Below are positions 43,130-51,446 of a DNA stretch of 64,000 nucleotides, one piece after another. A program made the translations under genes and the position numbers. A model generated the notes under the pieces. That model was not told the origin of the DNA, searched no databases, and worked only from the letters and a program-made list of their open reading frames with translations. Origin of the DNA: Pseudomonadota bacterium. GTDB taxonomy: Bacteria; Desulfobacterota; Desulfobulbia; Desulfobulbales; JAHJIY01. The DNA lies in assembly GCA_018823175.1 (NCBI GenBank), contig JAHJIY010000070.1, positions 1 to 64,000 on the forward strand, given 5' to 3'. Position 1 is the stretch's first letter. Every line of letters starts with the position of its first letter.

Positions 43130-43672
43130 AATCCCCTCCTTTGTTCGGCACTCATATCAGTTAGGTAATTACATATAATATGTTTCCCTGACTTTGCCAA
43201 AAAAACAAAAATTACATTGCCTGCTGAAATAGTTAAGCAAGATTCTAAAACCTTGACCGCAAATAACAAAATTTGGCAGAAAGTCTGAGAAACTATCTGC
43301 TATACCACTACAGCATTATAACAAGAATAAAATACCCCACTATAATATACAAACTCCGCTTTTCCGCTTTTTTTGCCTCGCAAAAGCTACCCTAAAAAGG
43401 TTTTGCAACAGGCTGATAAGTGGTTACGAGACTGATCGAACAATCCGACCTAGAAGGGTTACCACATATGATACTCCTCTATTTCTTTTTCCCACTCATA
43501 CAAAACCATCCACAATAAAATTTCCGTATTATTCATTCTTTCCCATGTTAAAAAACGCCTATTCTGGTAAATTACAAATTTAAATATCCATACAAGAGGA
43601 GAATGTTTCTTTTGTGCAACAAATCCGCCGGTTCGTTTGAGATCTCATGCCGGCACCAAGGAGTATTAAAAT
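43130..43672. other. Intergenic region upstream of purL
   Basis: About 540 bases between divergent genes. I see no ORF, strong hairpin or recognisable riboswitch. The purL ribosome site AAGGAG lies at its end. Confidence 0.6.
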
Positions 43673-46663
43673 ATGCTGGCACGCATTCAGGTTGGGCTGA
43701 AACCAAAAATTATTGATTCTTTTGGCGAACAAACAAAAAAACGCATTCAGACCGATCTTCAGATCAAGGCAGACAAGGTCAGGACAATCAGGGTCTTTAC
43801 GGTCGAAGCAGATATTTCCAAAGAGCAACTAACCGAGACCGCGCAAGGCCCTTTTTGCGATCCGGTTACCCAGGAATGGTCCCTAGGACCCTTGGCCCTG
43901 GATTCAGACCTTGAGTTCGACTGGTTGATCGAAGTGGGCTTTCGACCCGGCGTTACCGATAACGAAGGACGCACCGCGGCCCAGGCCCTGGAACTACTGC
44001 TCGGCCGCAAACTTAAACGCAATGAAGCGGTTTACACCTCGATCCAATACCTGATCTCCGGGATAATCAGCAGAAATGAGGCCAAAACCATCGCCTCAAA
44101 ACTGCTGGCCAATGAACTGATCCAACGCTTCACGATCATGGACCGGGCAGAGTTTGTCGCGGCCGGCGGTCTGAAACCTTTTGCCCCGAAAGTATTGGAT
44201 GAGAGCACCGTGCAGGTCAAGGAAATCAACCTTGATATCTCCGACCAGGAACTGATACGAATCAGCAAAGAGGGAATCCTGGCCCTTACCCTTGATGAAA
44301 TGAAACTGATCCGCGAATATCTGGTCCGGCCGGAGGTGGTTGCCGCCAGAAAAAAAGTGGGGTTGACCGAAAAAATCACCGATGTCGAGCTCGAGGTCCT
44401 GGCCCAGACCTGGTCCGAACACTGCAAACATAAAATCTTTGCCGGTGATATCGATTATGAGGACTGGGAAAAAGGCAAGACCTCAAAAATAAACAGCCTG
44501 TTCGACACCTATATTCGTCAACCAACCAGTGAGATCCGGGCCAAAATGGGAGAAAACGACTGGTGTCTTTCGGTATTCAAGGATAATGCCGGGGTAGTCC
44601 GCTTCAACAACGAGTGGAGCGTTGTTTTCAAGGCCGAGACCCATAATAGCCCTTCCGCCCTTGACCCATACGGCGGTGCCCTGACCGGTATCGTCGGGGT
44701 CAATCGTGATCCCTTCGGCACCGGCATGGGGGCCAAACTGCTCTGCAATACCAATGTTTTCTGTTTTGCCTCGCCCTTTTACGATCAACCACTGCCGGCC
44801 CGCCTTCTCCATCCGAAGCGGATTTTCGAAGGGGTTCGCGAAGGGGTGGAACACGGCGGCAATAAAAGCGGCATCCCGACGGTCAACGGCTCCATTGTCT
44901 TTGATGACCGTTTTGCCGGCAAGCCCCTGGTTTTCTGCGGCACCGTCGCCATGATGCCGGCCATAATCCACGGCAAACCTTCCGAACATAAAAAGGCGAA
45001 ACCGGGCGACCATATCGTGATGACCGGCGGCCGGATCGGCAAGGACGGGATCCACGGTGCCACCTTTTCCTCTGAGGAATTAAACGAAAATTCTCCAGCC
45101 ACCGCCGTGCAGATCGGGGATCCAATCACCCAGAAGAAGATGTTCGATTGCCTGCTCAAGGCGCGGGACCTTGGCCTCTATAACTGCATGACCGATAATG
45201 GGGCGGGCGGCCTTTCGTCTTCGGTCGGTGAAATGGGCGAAGACACCGGCGGCTTTGAATTACACTTGGAAAAAGCCCCACTCAAATATGCCGGACTGCA
45301 GCCCTGGGAAATCTTTATCTCCGAGGCCCAGGAAAGAATGACCCTGGCGGTGCCGCCAGCCAAACTTGCCGAATTCATCGCTCTGTGCGACAAGATGGAC
45401 GTTGAGGCCACAGTGCTTGGCACCTTTACCGATTCAGGCCAATTCCATATCCTATATGAGGGTAAAACCGTGGCCTACATGGGCATGGATTTTGTCCATC
45501 GCGGTCTGCCGCCCATGCAGATGAAGGCCATATGGGAACAGAAATTTTACCCCGAACCAAAATTTGCCGCCAGCCCGGACCTCAATGCCGAGTTAAATAC
45601 CCTGCTTGGTCGCCTCAACATCTGCAGCAAAGAATATGTAGTCCGGCAATATGATCACGAAGTCCAAGGTGGCAGTGTGGTCAAACCGCTGACCGGGGTG
45701 ATGAACGACGGTCCCAGTGACGCGGCGGTGGTCAGACCGCTGCTCGACTCATTTGAAGGGCTGGTGGTAGCGCACGGTATCTGCCCCCGCTATTCAGATA
45801 TCGACTCCTATCATATGGTGGCCTGCGCCTTTGACGAGGCGGTGCGTAACGCGATCTGCGTCGGGGCCAGCCTTGACCTGATGGCCGGTCTGGATAATTT
45901 TTGCTGGTGCGACCCGATCCTCTCCGAAAAAACCCCGGATGGCCCGTATAAACTGGCCCAGCTGGTCCGGGCCAACCAGGCCCTGGCCCACTATGCCAAA
46001 ATCTACGGGGTGCCATGTATTTCCGGCAAGGATTCGATGAAAAATGATTACCAGGTGGGCGACACCAAAATATCAATCCCGCCCACCCTTCTTTTTTCGG
46101 TGGTGGCCAAGATTGACGATATCAGACTGGCGGTAACCATGGACGCCAAAAAAGCAGGAGATCTGGTCTATGTTCTGGGTACGACCTATCCGGAATTGGG
46201 CGGCTCCGAATATGCCGCCCAGCATGGCGCAATCGGCAATAATGTACCCAAGGTAAACGGCAAAGAAGCTCTTGCCCGCTACCGAACCCTTTCCAAGGCC
46301 ATCGCCAATGGACTTGTTTCCTCCTGCCATGATTGTTCCGATGGCGGCCTCGGGGTGGCTTTGGCCGAAACCGGTTTTGCCGGCGGCCTCGGACTAGATA
46401 TTGACCTGCGAGAGGTCCCGGCCAAAAACATTGACCGGGACGACACCTTACTTTTCTCCGAATCACAATCACGTCTCGTGGTGACAATTTCACCGGATAA
46501 GGTTGGCGCCTTTGAAGATGTAATGTCAAATACCGGCTGGGCCAAAATAGGCCGGGTCACCGAAGAATATATTTTACAGGTTACCGGCTTGGGCGGCACA
46601 ACCGTAATCAACTCCGGAATGTCAGACCTGAAAGCCAGCTGGCAAAAAACTATTAACTTCTAG
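43673..46663 (+). CDS. purL: Phosphoribosylformylglycinamidine synthase, PurS-PurL fusion
   Basis: 996 residues. The first about 160 residues resemble PurS ('TIRVFTVEADISKEQLTETA', 'IEVGFRPGVTDNEGRTAAQAL'). The rest is PurL with 'TWSEHCKHKIF', 'FKAETHNSPSALDPYGGA' and 'SCHDCSDGGLGVALAE'. It is longer than B. subtilis PurL (about 740) and shorter than the E. coli enzyme (about 1295), and lacks a C-terminal glutaminase. It should need a separate PurQ. It catalyses the ATP-dependent conversion of FGAR to FGAM in purine synthesis. Confidence 0.93.
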   Translation: MLARIQVGLKPKIIDSFGEQTKKRIQTDLQIKADKVRTIRVFTVEADISKEQLTETAQGPFCDPVTQEWSLGPLALDSDLEFDWLIEVGFRPGVTDNEGRTAAQALELLLGRKLKRNEAVYTSIQYLISGIISRNEAKTIASKLLANELIQRFTIMDRAEFVAAGGLKPFAPKVLDESTVQVKEINLDISDQELIRISKEGILALTLDEMKLIREYLVRPEVVAARKKVGLTEKITDVELEVLAQTWSEHCKHKIFAGDIDYEDWEKGKTSKINSLFDTYIRQPTSEIRAKMGENDWCLSVFKDNAGVVRFNNEWSVVFKAETHNSPSALDPYGGALTGIVGVNRDPFGTGMGAKLLCNTNVFCFASPFYDQPLPARLLHPKRIFEGVREGVEHGGNKSGIPTVNGSIVFDDRFAGKPLVFCGTVAMMPAIIHGKPSEHKKAKPGDHIVMTGGRIGKDGIHGATFSSEELNENSPATAVQIGDPITQKKMFDCLLKARDLGLYNCMTDNGAGGLSSSVGEMGEDTGGFELHLEKAPLKYAGLQPWEIFISEAQERMTLAVPPAKLAEFIALCDKMDVEATVLGTFTDSGQFHILYEGKTVAYMGMDFVHRGLPPMQMKAIWEQKFYPEPKFAASPDLNAELNTLLGRLNICSKEYVVRQYDHEVQGGSVVKPLTGVMNDGPSDAAVVRPLLDSFEGLVVAHGICPRYSDIDSYHMVACAFDEAVRNAICVGASLDLMAGLDNFCWCDPILSEKTPDGPYKLAQLVRANQALAHYAKIYGVPCISGKDSMKNDYQVGDTKISIPPTLLFSVVAKIDDIRLAVTMDAKKAGDLVYVLGTTYPELGGSEYAAQHGAIGNNVPKVNGKEALARYRTLSKAIANGLVSSCHDCSDGGLGVALAETGFAGGLGLDIDLREVPAKNIDRDDTLLFSESQSRLVVTISPDKVGAFEDVMSNTGWAKIGRVTEEYILQVTGLGGTTVINSGMSDLKASWQKTINF

Positions 46664-46689
46664 TAAATAGTGACGAGTAACAAGTAAAT

Positions 46690-48043
46690 GTTGAGTGCCA
46701 CAACATCGCGCACACTTTTAAGTGCCATGACATCGTGGACACTCTTTATTTTTAACGTAATTTATAATCAAATTCCTCGACCTGGGATTTGCCCAGAAAG
46801 AGTTGTAGTTTTTGATCTTTGACATCGATAGTAGCCACCACGTATTCGTACATGAGTTCTGGCGGAACCCGGAAGAGTTCTCCGAAGATGTTGATCTTCG
46901 TATCTCTACGGATAAGACGGACTAAATGATACCTTCCCGTTATCGGTTTATTTAGCCGATGCCGAGGAGGAGCACCATTTTCTGGAAATCGCAATTTGGT
47001 TGCCGATGCAGCAAGAGCCCTGAGCGGTGTTTTGCCGCCAATTTTACTATAACGGTATTTGCTGTTATGGCGTTGCTCAAAGCCCAGCGAACTAGTTTCA
47101 AGATCACTCATTGAAAGCATTACTTGTTTGGCAAGGAACATCTGTTGATAACGGTCATTGAAACTTTCAATCATTCCGTTTCTCCATGGCTCAGACATCG
47201 GGATAAACCATGGTTCAACTCCATTGTGCAAACACAGTCGAATGAGTGGCCCCATTCCACGTGGATGGGTCGGACTGCCAAAGAAAGACATGGCATTATC
47301 AATTTGAATATGGTTTGGAATGCCCATGCGCTTCCAGATGAGCCATAACCCGTCTATGATTGCCTGCCCAGACTTGGAAAGTGCTGGGTGCAAACCACAT
47401 CGGACAGTTGCCGTATCAATGATATTTAGGCTGTAAAATCGGATCGGACCCTTCAGATAGCATGGCCCGACCAGATCAGCTTGGTGTGTTTGATTCGGTA
47501 TTAGTGACGATAGACCGGGATAAGCGATTCCCTTGGCTTCATATTTACCGGTTCTTCGATGCGTCAGCCCATTACGGTTTAAAATCCGGTTGACCGTTCT
47601 GTTTGATGGCAATGGTTTTACGCCAAGGTCTTCCAATTCCCACAGGATTGCCTGGGCGCCGCAGAACAAACCTTGATTGTAGAGATTGAGGCGAATCATT
47701 TTGACTATTTCTTCAATCTCTGAAGGTGTACGACATTGGATTGAATGCGGACAGCGAGATTGACTTCGATTCCATGAATTGTCATGCTCTCGATATCGTC
47801 TGATCCACTTATACAACCAGGTTCTGGACTTACCGAGCGATGCACAGATTGTTTCTGGGCTCTCGCCGTTTTTGAATCGCTCTACAGCATGAATACGGTA
47901 CAACTCGATTTCTTCTTCCATGAACACCTCCTGAAGTAATGGTATTCATGAGTAAGAAATTAGTGGCTATTCGATTGTCAAAGAACATTTGTTGTGCACG
48001 ATGTTATGGCACATTTTTTTGTAAACGATGTTGTGGCACTTAC
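46690..48043 (-). mobile_element. IS481-like insertion sequence, apparently intact
   Basis: About 1.35 kb. The ends are inverted: the left begins gttgAGTGCCACAACATCG and the right reads gtAAGTGCCACAACATCG on the other strand. Each end carries a second internal copy of the motif GTGCCA(T)xACATCGT. CAAGTAAAT at 46681-46689 is repeated at 48044-48052 and is the likely 9-bp target duplication. It carries one complete transposase gene. Confidence 0.75.
46752..47921 (-). CDS. DDE transposase (IS481-like, HTH plus rve integrase core)
   Basis: 389 residues from the ATG at 47921, with AGGAGG six bases upstream; the GTG at 47927 overlaps that site. An N-terminal HTH ('ERFKNGESPETICASLGKSR') is followed by a second HTH region, then an integrase core with Asp in 'HQADLVGP', Asp in 'IQIDNAMS' and Glu in 'GMIESFND'. 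No frameshift, so the element is probably active or recently so. Confidence 0.85.
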   Translation of the reverse strand: MEEEIELYRIHAVERFKNGESPETICASLGKSRTWLYKWIRRYREHDNSWNRSQSRCPHSIQCRTPSEIEEIVKMIRLNLYNQGLFCGAQAILWELEDLGVKPLPSNRTVNRILNRNGLTHRRTGKYEAKGIAYPGLSSLIPNQTHQADLVGPCYLKGPIRFYSLNIIDTATVRCGLHPALSKSGQAIIDGLWLIWKRMGIPNHIQIDNAMSFFGSPTHPRGMGPLIRLCLHNGVEPWFIPMSEPWRNGMIESFNDRYQQMFLAKQVMLSMSDLETSSLGFEQRHNSKYRYSKIGGKTPLRALAASATKLRFPENGAPPRHRLNKPITGRYHLVRLIRRDTKINIFGELFRVPPELMYEYVVATIDVKDQKLQLFLGKSQVEEFDYKLR

Positions 48044-48129
48044 CAAGTAAATAGTAAAAACTTGTTACTCGTCATTCGACACTCGTCACTATTCACTCGT
48101 CACTATTAACTATTTAATCGTCAATAAAA

Positions 48130-49164
48130 ATGGAAAAAGGCTGTTTCATTAAGGAAATTCAGGATAACCAGCCGGTTGCAGGTTTATTCCTGGTCAAGGA
48201 AATGACCCGGTCAGAAACCAAAACCGGCAAGCCATACCTGACTCTGGCCTTGATGGACAATAGCGGCGAGATCGGGGCCCGAATCTGGGAAGATGCGGAC
48301 CGCCTGATGACCGAATGTCCAACCGGATCGGTTGTCGCGGTAAATGGCCAGGCCCAGTCATACAAAAATATCCTGCAGCTGAAAATCAATGAAATCAAAG
48401 CGGTAACCAAGGAGGAAGCGGACCTTACTCTCTTGATGCCGTCCGCCCCCGGCGATATCAAGGCCATGGCCTGTGAGTTGCTGAAACTGGCCAAAAGTGT
48501 TGAAGACCCCGACTTCCAGCACCTGCTCCTGCTTTTTTTCAAGAACCGTAAAACCTTTGACCTGTTCAAAAAAGCGCCGGCCGCCAAATACATGCATCAC
48601 GCCTATAACGGCGGCCTGCTGGAACATACCCTGGGAGTGGCCCGTCTGGCCGACAATATCGCACGCATCTATCCCGAGATGGACAGATCCCTGCTTTTAA
48701 GCGGCGCCCTATTGCACGACATCGGCAAACTGGTCGAGTTTTCTTTTGACTCTTTCCCCTTTGATTACTCGGACAAAGGAAGGCTGGTCGGCCATATGGT
48801 CTTGGGTATCGAGATGATCCAGGACCGAATCGCCGAAATCCCGAAATTCCCCGATGAAAAAGCCACCAGACTAAAACACCTGATCCTGAGTCACCACGGA
48901 CGCCATGAATTCGGCTCACCCACCCTGCCGATGATGATGGAGGCCTTTGTCCTCAACTTCCTCGACGATCTGGACGCCAAGATCAACTATATGAACCGCC
49001 TGGGCAGCCAGGCATCAGAGCCAGGGTATCAGTGGACCGATTTCCAGCGCAATCTCGACCGCTTCCTGTTTGTCAAAGGCCACGACTCCCAGAGCAAAAA
49101 CGAGCAAGACCCCCAGGACGATAACGGAATTGACCCCCGACAACGGAATCTCTGGCAAGGCTAA
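48130..49164 (+). CDS. OB-fold/HD-domain 3'-5' exoribonuclease (YhaM-like)
   Basis: 344 residues. An N-terminal OB-fold nucleic-acid-binding domain (about 10-95, 'GKPYLTLALMDNSGEIGARI') is followed by an HD domain with His166, the His196-Asp197 pair ('GALLHDIGK') and 'HHGRHEFGSP' near 257. This is the layout of YhaM, which degrades RNA or DNA from the 3' end with a metal. It precedes holB and appears to start the block that runs to the MinD-like gene. Confidence 0.85.
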   Translation: MEKGCFIKEIQDNQPVAGLFLVKEMTRSETKTGKPYLTLALMDNSGEIGARIWEDADRLMTECPTGSVVAVNGQAQSYKNILQLKINEIKAVTKEEADLTLLMPSAPGDIKAMACELLKLAKSVEDPDFQHLLLLFFKNRKTFDLFKKAPAAKYMHHAYNGGLLEHTLGVARLADNIARIYPEMDRSLLLSGALLHDIGKLVEFSFDSFPFDYSDKGRLVGHMVLGIEMIQDRIAEIPKFPDEKATRLKHLILSHHGRHEFGSPTLPMMMEAFVLNFLDDLDAKINYMNRLGSQASEPGYQWTDFQRNLDRFLFVKGHDSQSKNEQDPQDDNGIDPRQRNLWQG

Positions 49165-49214
49165 TAAAGTTAAGAATTAAAAGTTGAAAATGAAGATTGG
49201 TGGACTTTACACAT

Positions 49215-50204
49215 ATGAATATCCTCTCATTCGATTCTCTGATTGGCCAGGACAAGGCCAAAAAACTACTGAAAAATGCGGTAACCAACCATAAGATCAG
49301 TCACGCTTATCTGTTCAAAGGCCCAACCGGGGTCGGCAAAAAAAGTCTGGCCAAGATATTTGCAGCCTATATCAACTGCTCCTCGCCGATTGCTAAAACC
49401 GGTCCCTGCAACAACTGCCCCTCCTGCCGGAAATTTCAGACCGACAACCACCCGGACTTCATAATCATAGAACCAGACGGCGTATCAATCAAAATCAGCC
49501 AGGTTCGGGAATTAAAACATTCCCTGAATTTTCCCCCTTACGAGGCTGCTTACCGGGTAGTTTTATTGCCCGATATTCAGGCCATGCGTCGAGAGGCGGC
49601 CAACAGCCTGTTAAAGACCCTGGAAGAGCCACCGCCAAACACCATTTTGATTCTCTGCGCCGATGAGGCCAGCAATATTCTGCCGACCATCAACTCGCGC
49701 TGTCAGATCATTCCATTTTTCCCATTACCTTATGAGCAGGTTGCTCAATTATTGGCGCAGGATGGAATCAGCCCGGTAGAGGCCGACACCCTGGCCGCAA
49801 TCAGTGAAGGGAGTATAGGACGGGCAAGATTGTTGGCATCCAACGAGTTGCTATCTTTACGCCGGGAAATCATCGAAAACCTGCTGCAGACCAACCTGAA
49901 CAATCCGGAATCAACCGAAATAGTCATCGCCCTGGCGGAAAAGTCCGGCAAGCTCAAAGAGGATTTGAGCGAACTGCTCGACCTGCTCAAAATCTGGCTC
50001 CGTGATCTGGTGGTAACCGTCAACGCCCGGCCCGACAAGACACTGAGCCGCGACCTTGCTTCCGCCCTGCAATTTGCTAAAAACCGCTGGACCCTGCCTG
50101 AAATTTATCACCGGCTAGAACAGATTGACCGGGCCAAGAGACAGCTCAACCGGAACTGCAACCGGGGCCTGATCTGCGAAGTTCTTTTCTTTGCCTTGCT
50201 TTGA
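49215..50204 (+). CDS. holB: DNA polymerase III delta-prime subunit
   Basis: 329 residues from the ATG at 49215; an upstream TTG is in frame without support. AAA+ clamp-loader protein: Walker A 'GPTGVGKKS', zinc-binding Cys cluster 'GPCNNCPSC', 'NSLLKTLEEPPPNTI' and sensor 'NSRCQIIPFF'. It is part of the clamp loader that places the beta clamp on DNA. The order holB-PSP1-metG is conserved in many bacteria, including Bacillus. Confidence 0.92.
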   Translation: MNILSFDSLIGQDKAKKLLKNAVTNHKISHAYLFKGPTGVGKKSLAKIFAAYINCSSPIAKTGPCNNCPSCRKFQTDNHPDFIIIEPDGVSIKISQVRELKHSLNFPPYEAAYRVVLLPDIQAMRREAANSLLKTLEEPPPNTILILCADEASNILPTINSRCQIIPFFPLPYEQVAQLLAQDGISPVEADTLAAISEGSIGRARLLASNELLSLRREIIENLLQTNLNNPESTEIVIALAEKSGKLKEDLSELLDLLKIWLRDLVVTVNARPDKTLSRDLASALQFAKNRWTLPEIYHRLEQIDRAKRQLNRNCNRGLICEVLFFALL

Positions 50205-50234
50205 TGTTATGTTGCAGCCAGAAAATTTCTGGCT

Positions 50235-50377
50235 AGTGTCTATCCATAAATGGTCTTTTTCTCCGATAACGTCGTCGCTTCGTTCTTTGAAAGTGCTCAC
50301 GGACACCAGTCCGCTGCGCTTTTCAAAATCCTAGCTCCTCGTTCTCAAATAAAAATCCTCATTTCTGGACAGACACT
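50235..50377. repeat. MITE-like element, 143 bp
   Basis: An 18-bp terminal repeat at 50235-50252 (AGTGTCTATCCATAAATG) matches the reverse complement of 50360-50377 at 16 of 18 positions. The interior has no ORF of its own. It sits between holB and the PSP1 gene and ends about 50 bp before the latter's start. Confidence 0.7.
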
Positions 50378-50426
50378 GACCTTAATCATCGTTACAAAAT
50401 TAAACGGAAAGATACTCTTAAAATAT

Positions 50427-51446
50427 ATGGAAGAAAAAACCGAAGATATCCTGGATGAATCAGGACAAAATCAGCCGGATCGGAAAGATCAGGACAATAA
50501 AGCAGACCAGCACTACCGGATCCAGTTTCGAGCCACCGAACAGATCTATTCGGCTATCTCCCGGATTGCAGGGATGAAAGCCGGAGAATTGGCGATGGCC
50601 CATACTGATCACGGCCCGGAACCGGTGATCGTAGTAAGTGTTGGTCCGACCAACCCGGACAACAGACAGGAACCTCTGGCCACTTATCAGCTGCTTAGGC
50701 GTTGTTCTCGGGATGAGATTTCCAAGCAGGAAAGACTGATCGAACGGGAAAATGAGGCCTATACCACCTGCCAGCAACATATTGAGAAACATAACCTCAA
50801 GATGAAACTGATCAAGGTTGAGCGCTACTTCAGCGGCAGTAAAATAATCTTTTATTTCACCGCCGAAAACCGGGTTGATTTTCGGGAACTGGTCAAAGAC
50901 CTGGTCCAGGAGTTCAGAACCAGGGTTGAAATCAGGCAGATCGGAGTAAGACACGAGACAAAAATGATCGGCGGCCTGGGCTGCTGCGGGCGAGAACTAT
51001 GTTGTTCGTCTTTCATCAAAGACTTCGCCCCGGTCTCGATCAAAATGGCCAAAGAACAAAATTTGCCATTGAACCCCACCAAAATTTCAGGGGTGTGCAA
51101 CCGGCTGCTCTGTTGTCTTACCTACGAGTACAGTACCTACCATCGCCTCCGAAAAGGGATGCCGAGAATCGGTAAAACCACAACCCTTGACGACAAGAAC
51201 TACCGCGTCCTGCAATGTAATATCCTGCAGGAGAATATCACCTTACAGGAAGTCGAAAGCCCGCAAAACACCAGGATAATCTCCCGGGATGAATGGCTGG
51301 CCATCAAGCCCGGACAAAGCGACAAGGGCAGAGAAGAAACCAAATCACGGAAGAAGAAAAAAAAGGAAAAAAACCCGGACAACCCAGCCGAACATCAGCA
51401 ACGATCTGATCAGGCGGCAAAAACCCAAGAGAATCAAGAAAAATGA
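50427..51446 (+). CDS. PSP1-domain protein (YaaT/RicT-like)
   Basis: 339 residues from the ATG at 50427; a longer reading would start inside the MITE-like element. The PSP1 domain (about 25-290) has 'GGLGCCGRELCCSSF' and 'VCNRLLCCLTYEY', Cys pairs that in RicT relatives bind an iron-sulfur cluster. The C-terminal 50 residues are Lys/Glu-rich and disordered. In B. subtilis the homolog acts with RicA/RicF in RNA maturation (known); the role here is unproven. Its stop overlaps the metG start (ATGA). Confidence 0.85.
   Translation: MEEKTEDILDESGQNQPDRKDQDNKADQHYRIQFRATEQIYSAISRIAGMKAGELAMAHTDHGPEPVIVVSVGPTNPDNRQEPLATYQLLRRCSRDEISKQERLIERENEAYTTCQQHIEKHNLKMKLIKVERYFSGSKIIFYFTAENRVDFRELVKDLVQEFRTRVEIRQIGVRHETKMIGGLGCCGRELCCSSFIKDFAPVSIKMAKEQNLPLNPTKISGVCNRLLCCLTYEYSTYHRLRKGMPRIGKTTTLDDKNYRVLQCNILQENITLQEVESPQNTRIISRDEWLAIKPGQSDKGREETKSRKKKKKEKNPDNPAEHQQRSDQAAKTQENQEK

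Larger units (their letters stand above)
46670..48075. repeat. Palindromic intergenic repeat split by the insertion sequence
   Basis: GTGACGAGTAACAAG at 46670-46684 pairs with CTTGTTACTCGTCA at 48061-48074. Further copies of 'actcgtcactatt' lie to the right (to about 48116). Removing the IS restores a hairpin with an 11-base loop. Confidence 0.7.

Noticed and set aside
50250-50426. N-terminal extension of the PSP1 protein
   Set aside because: It is encoded almost entirely by the MITE-like element and is unlikely to be translated.
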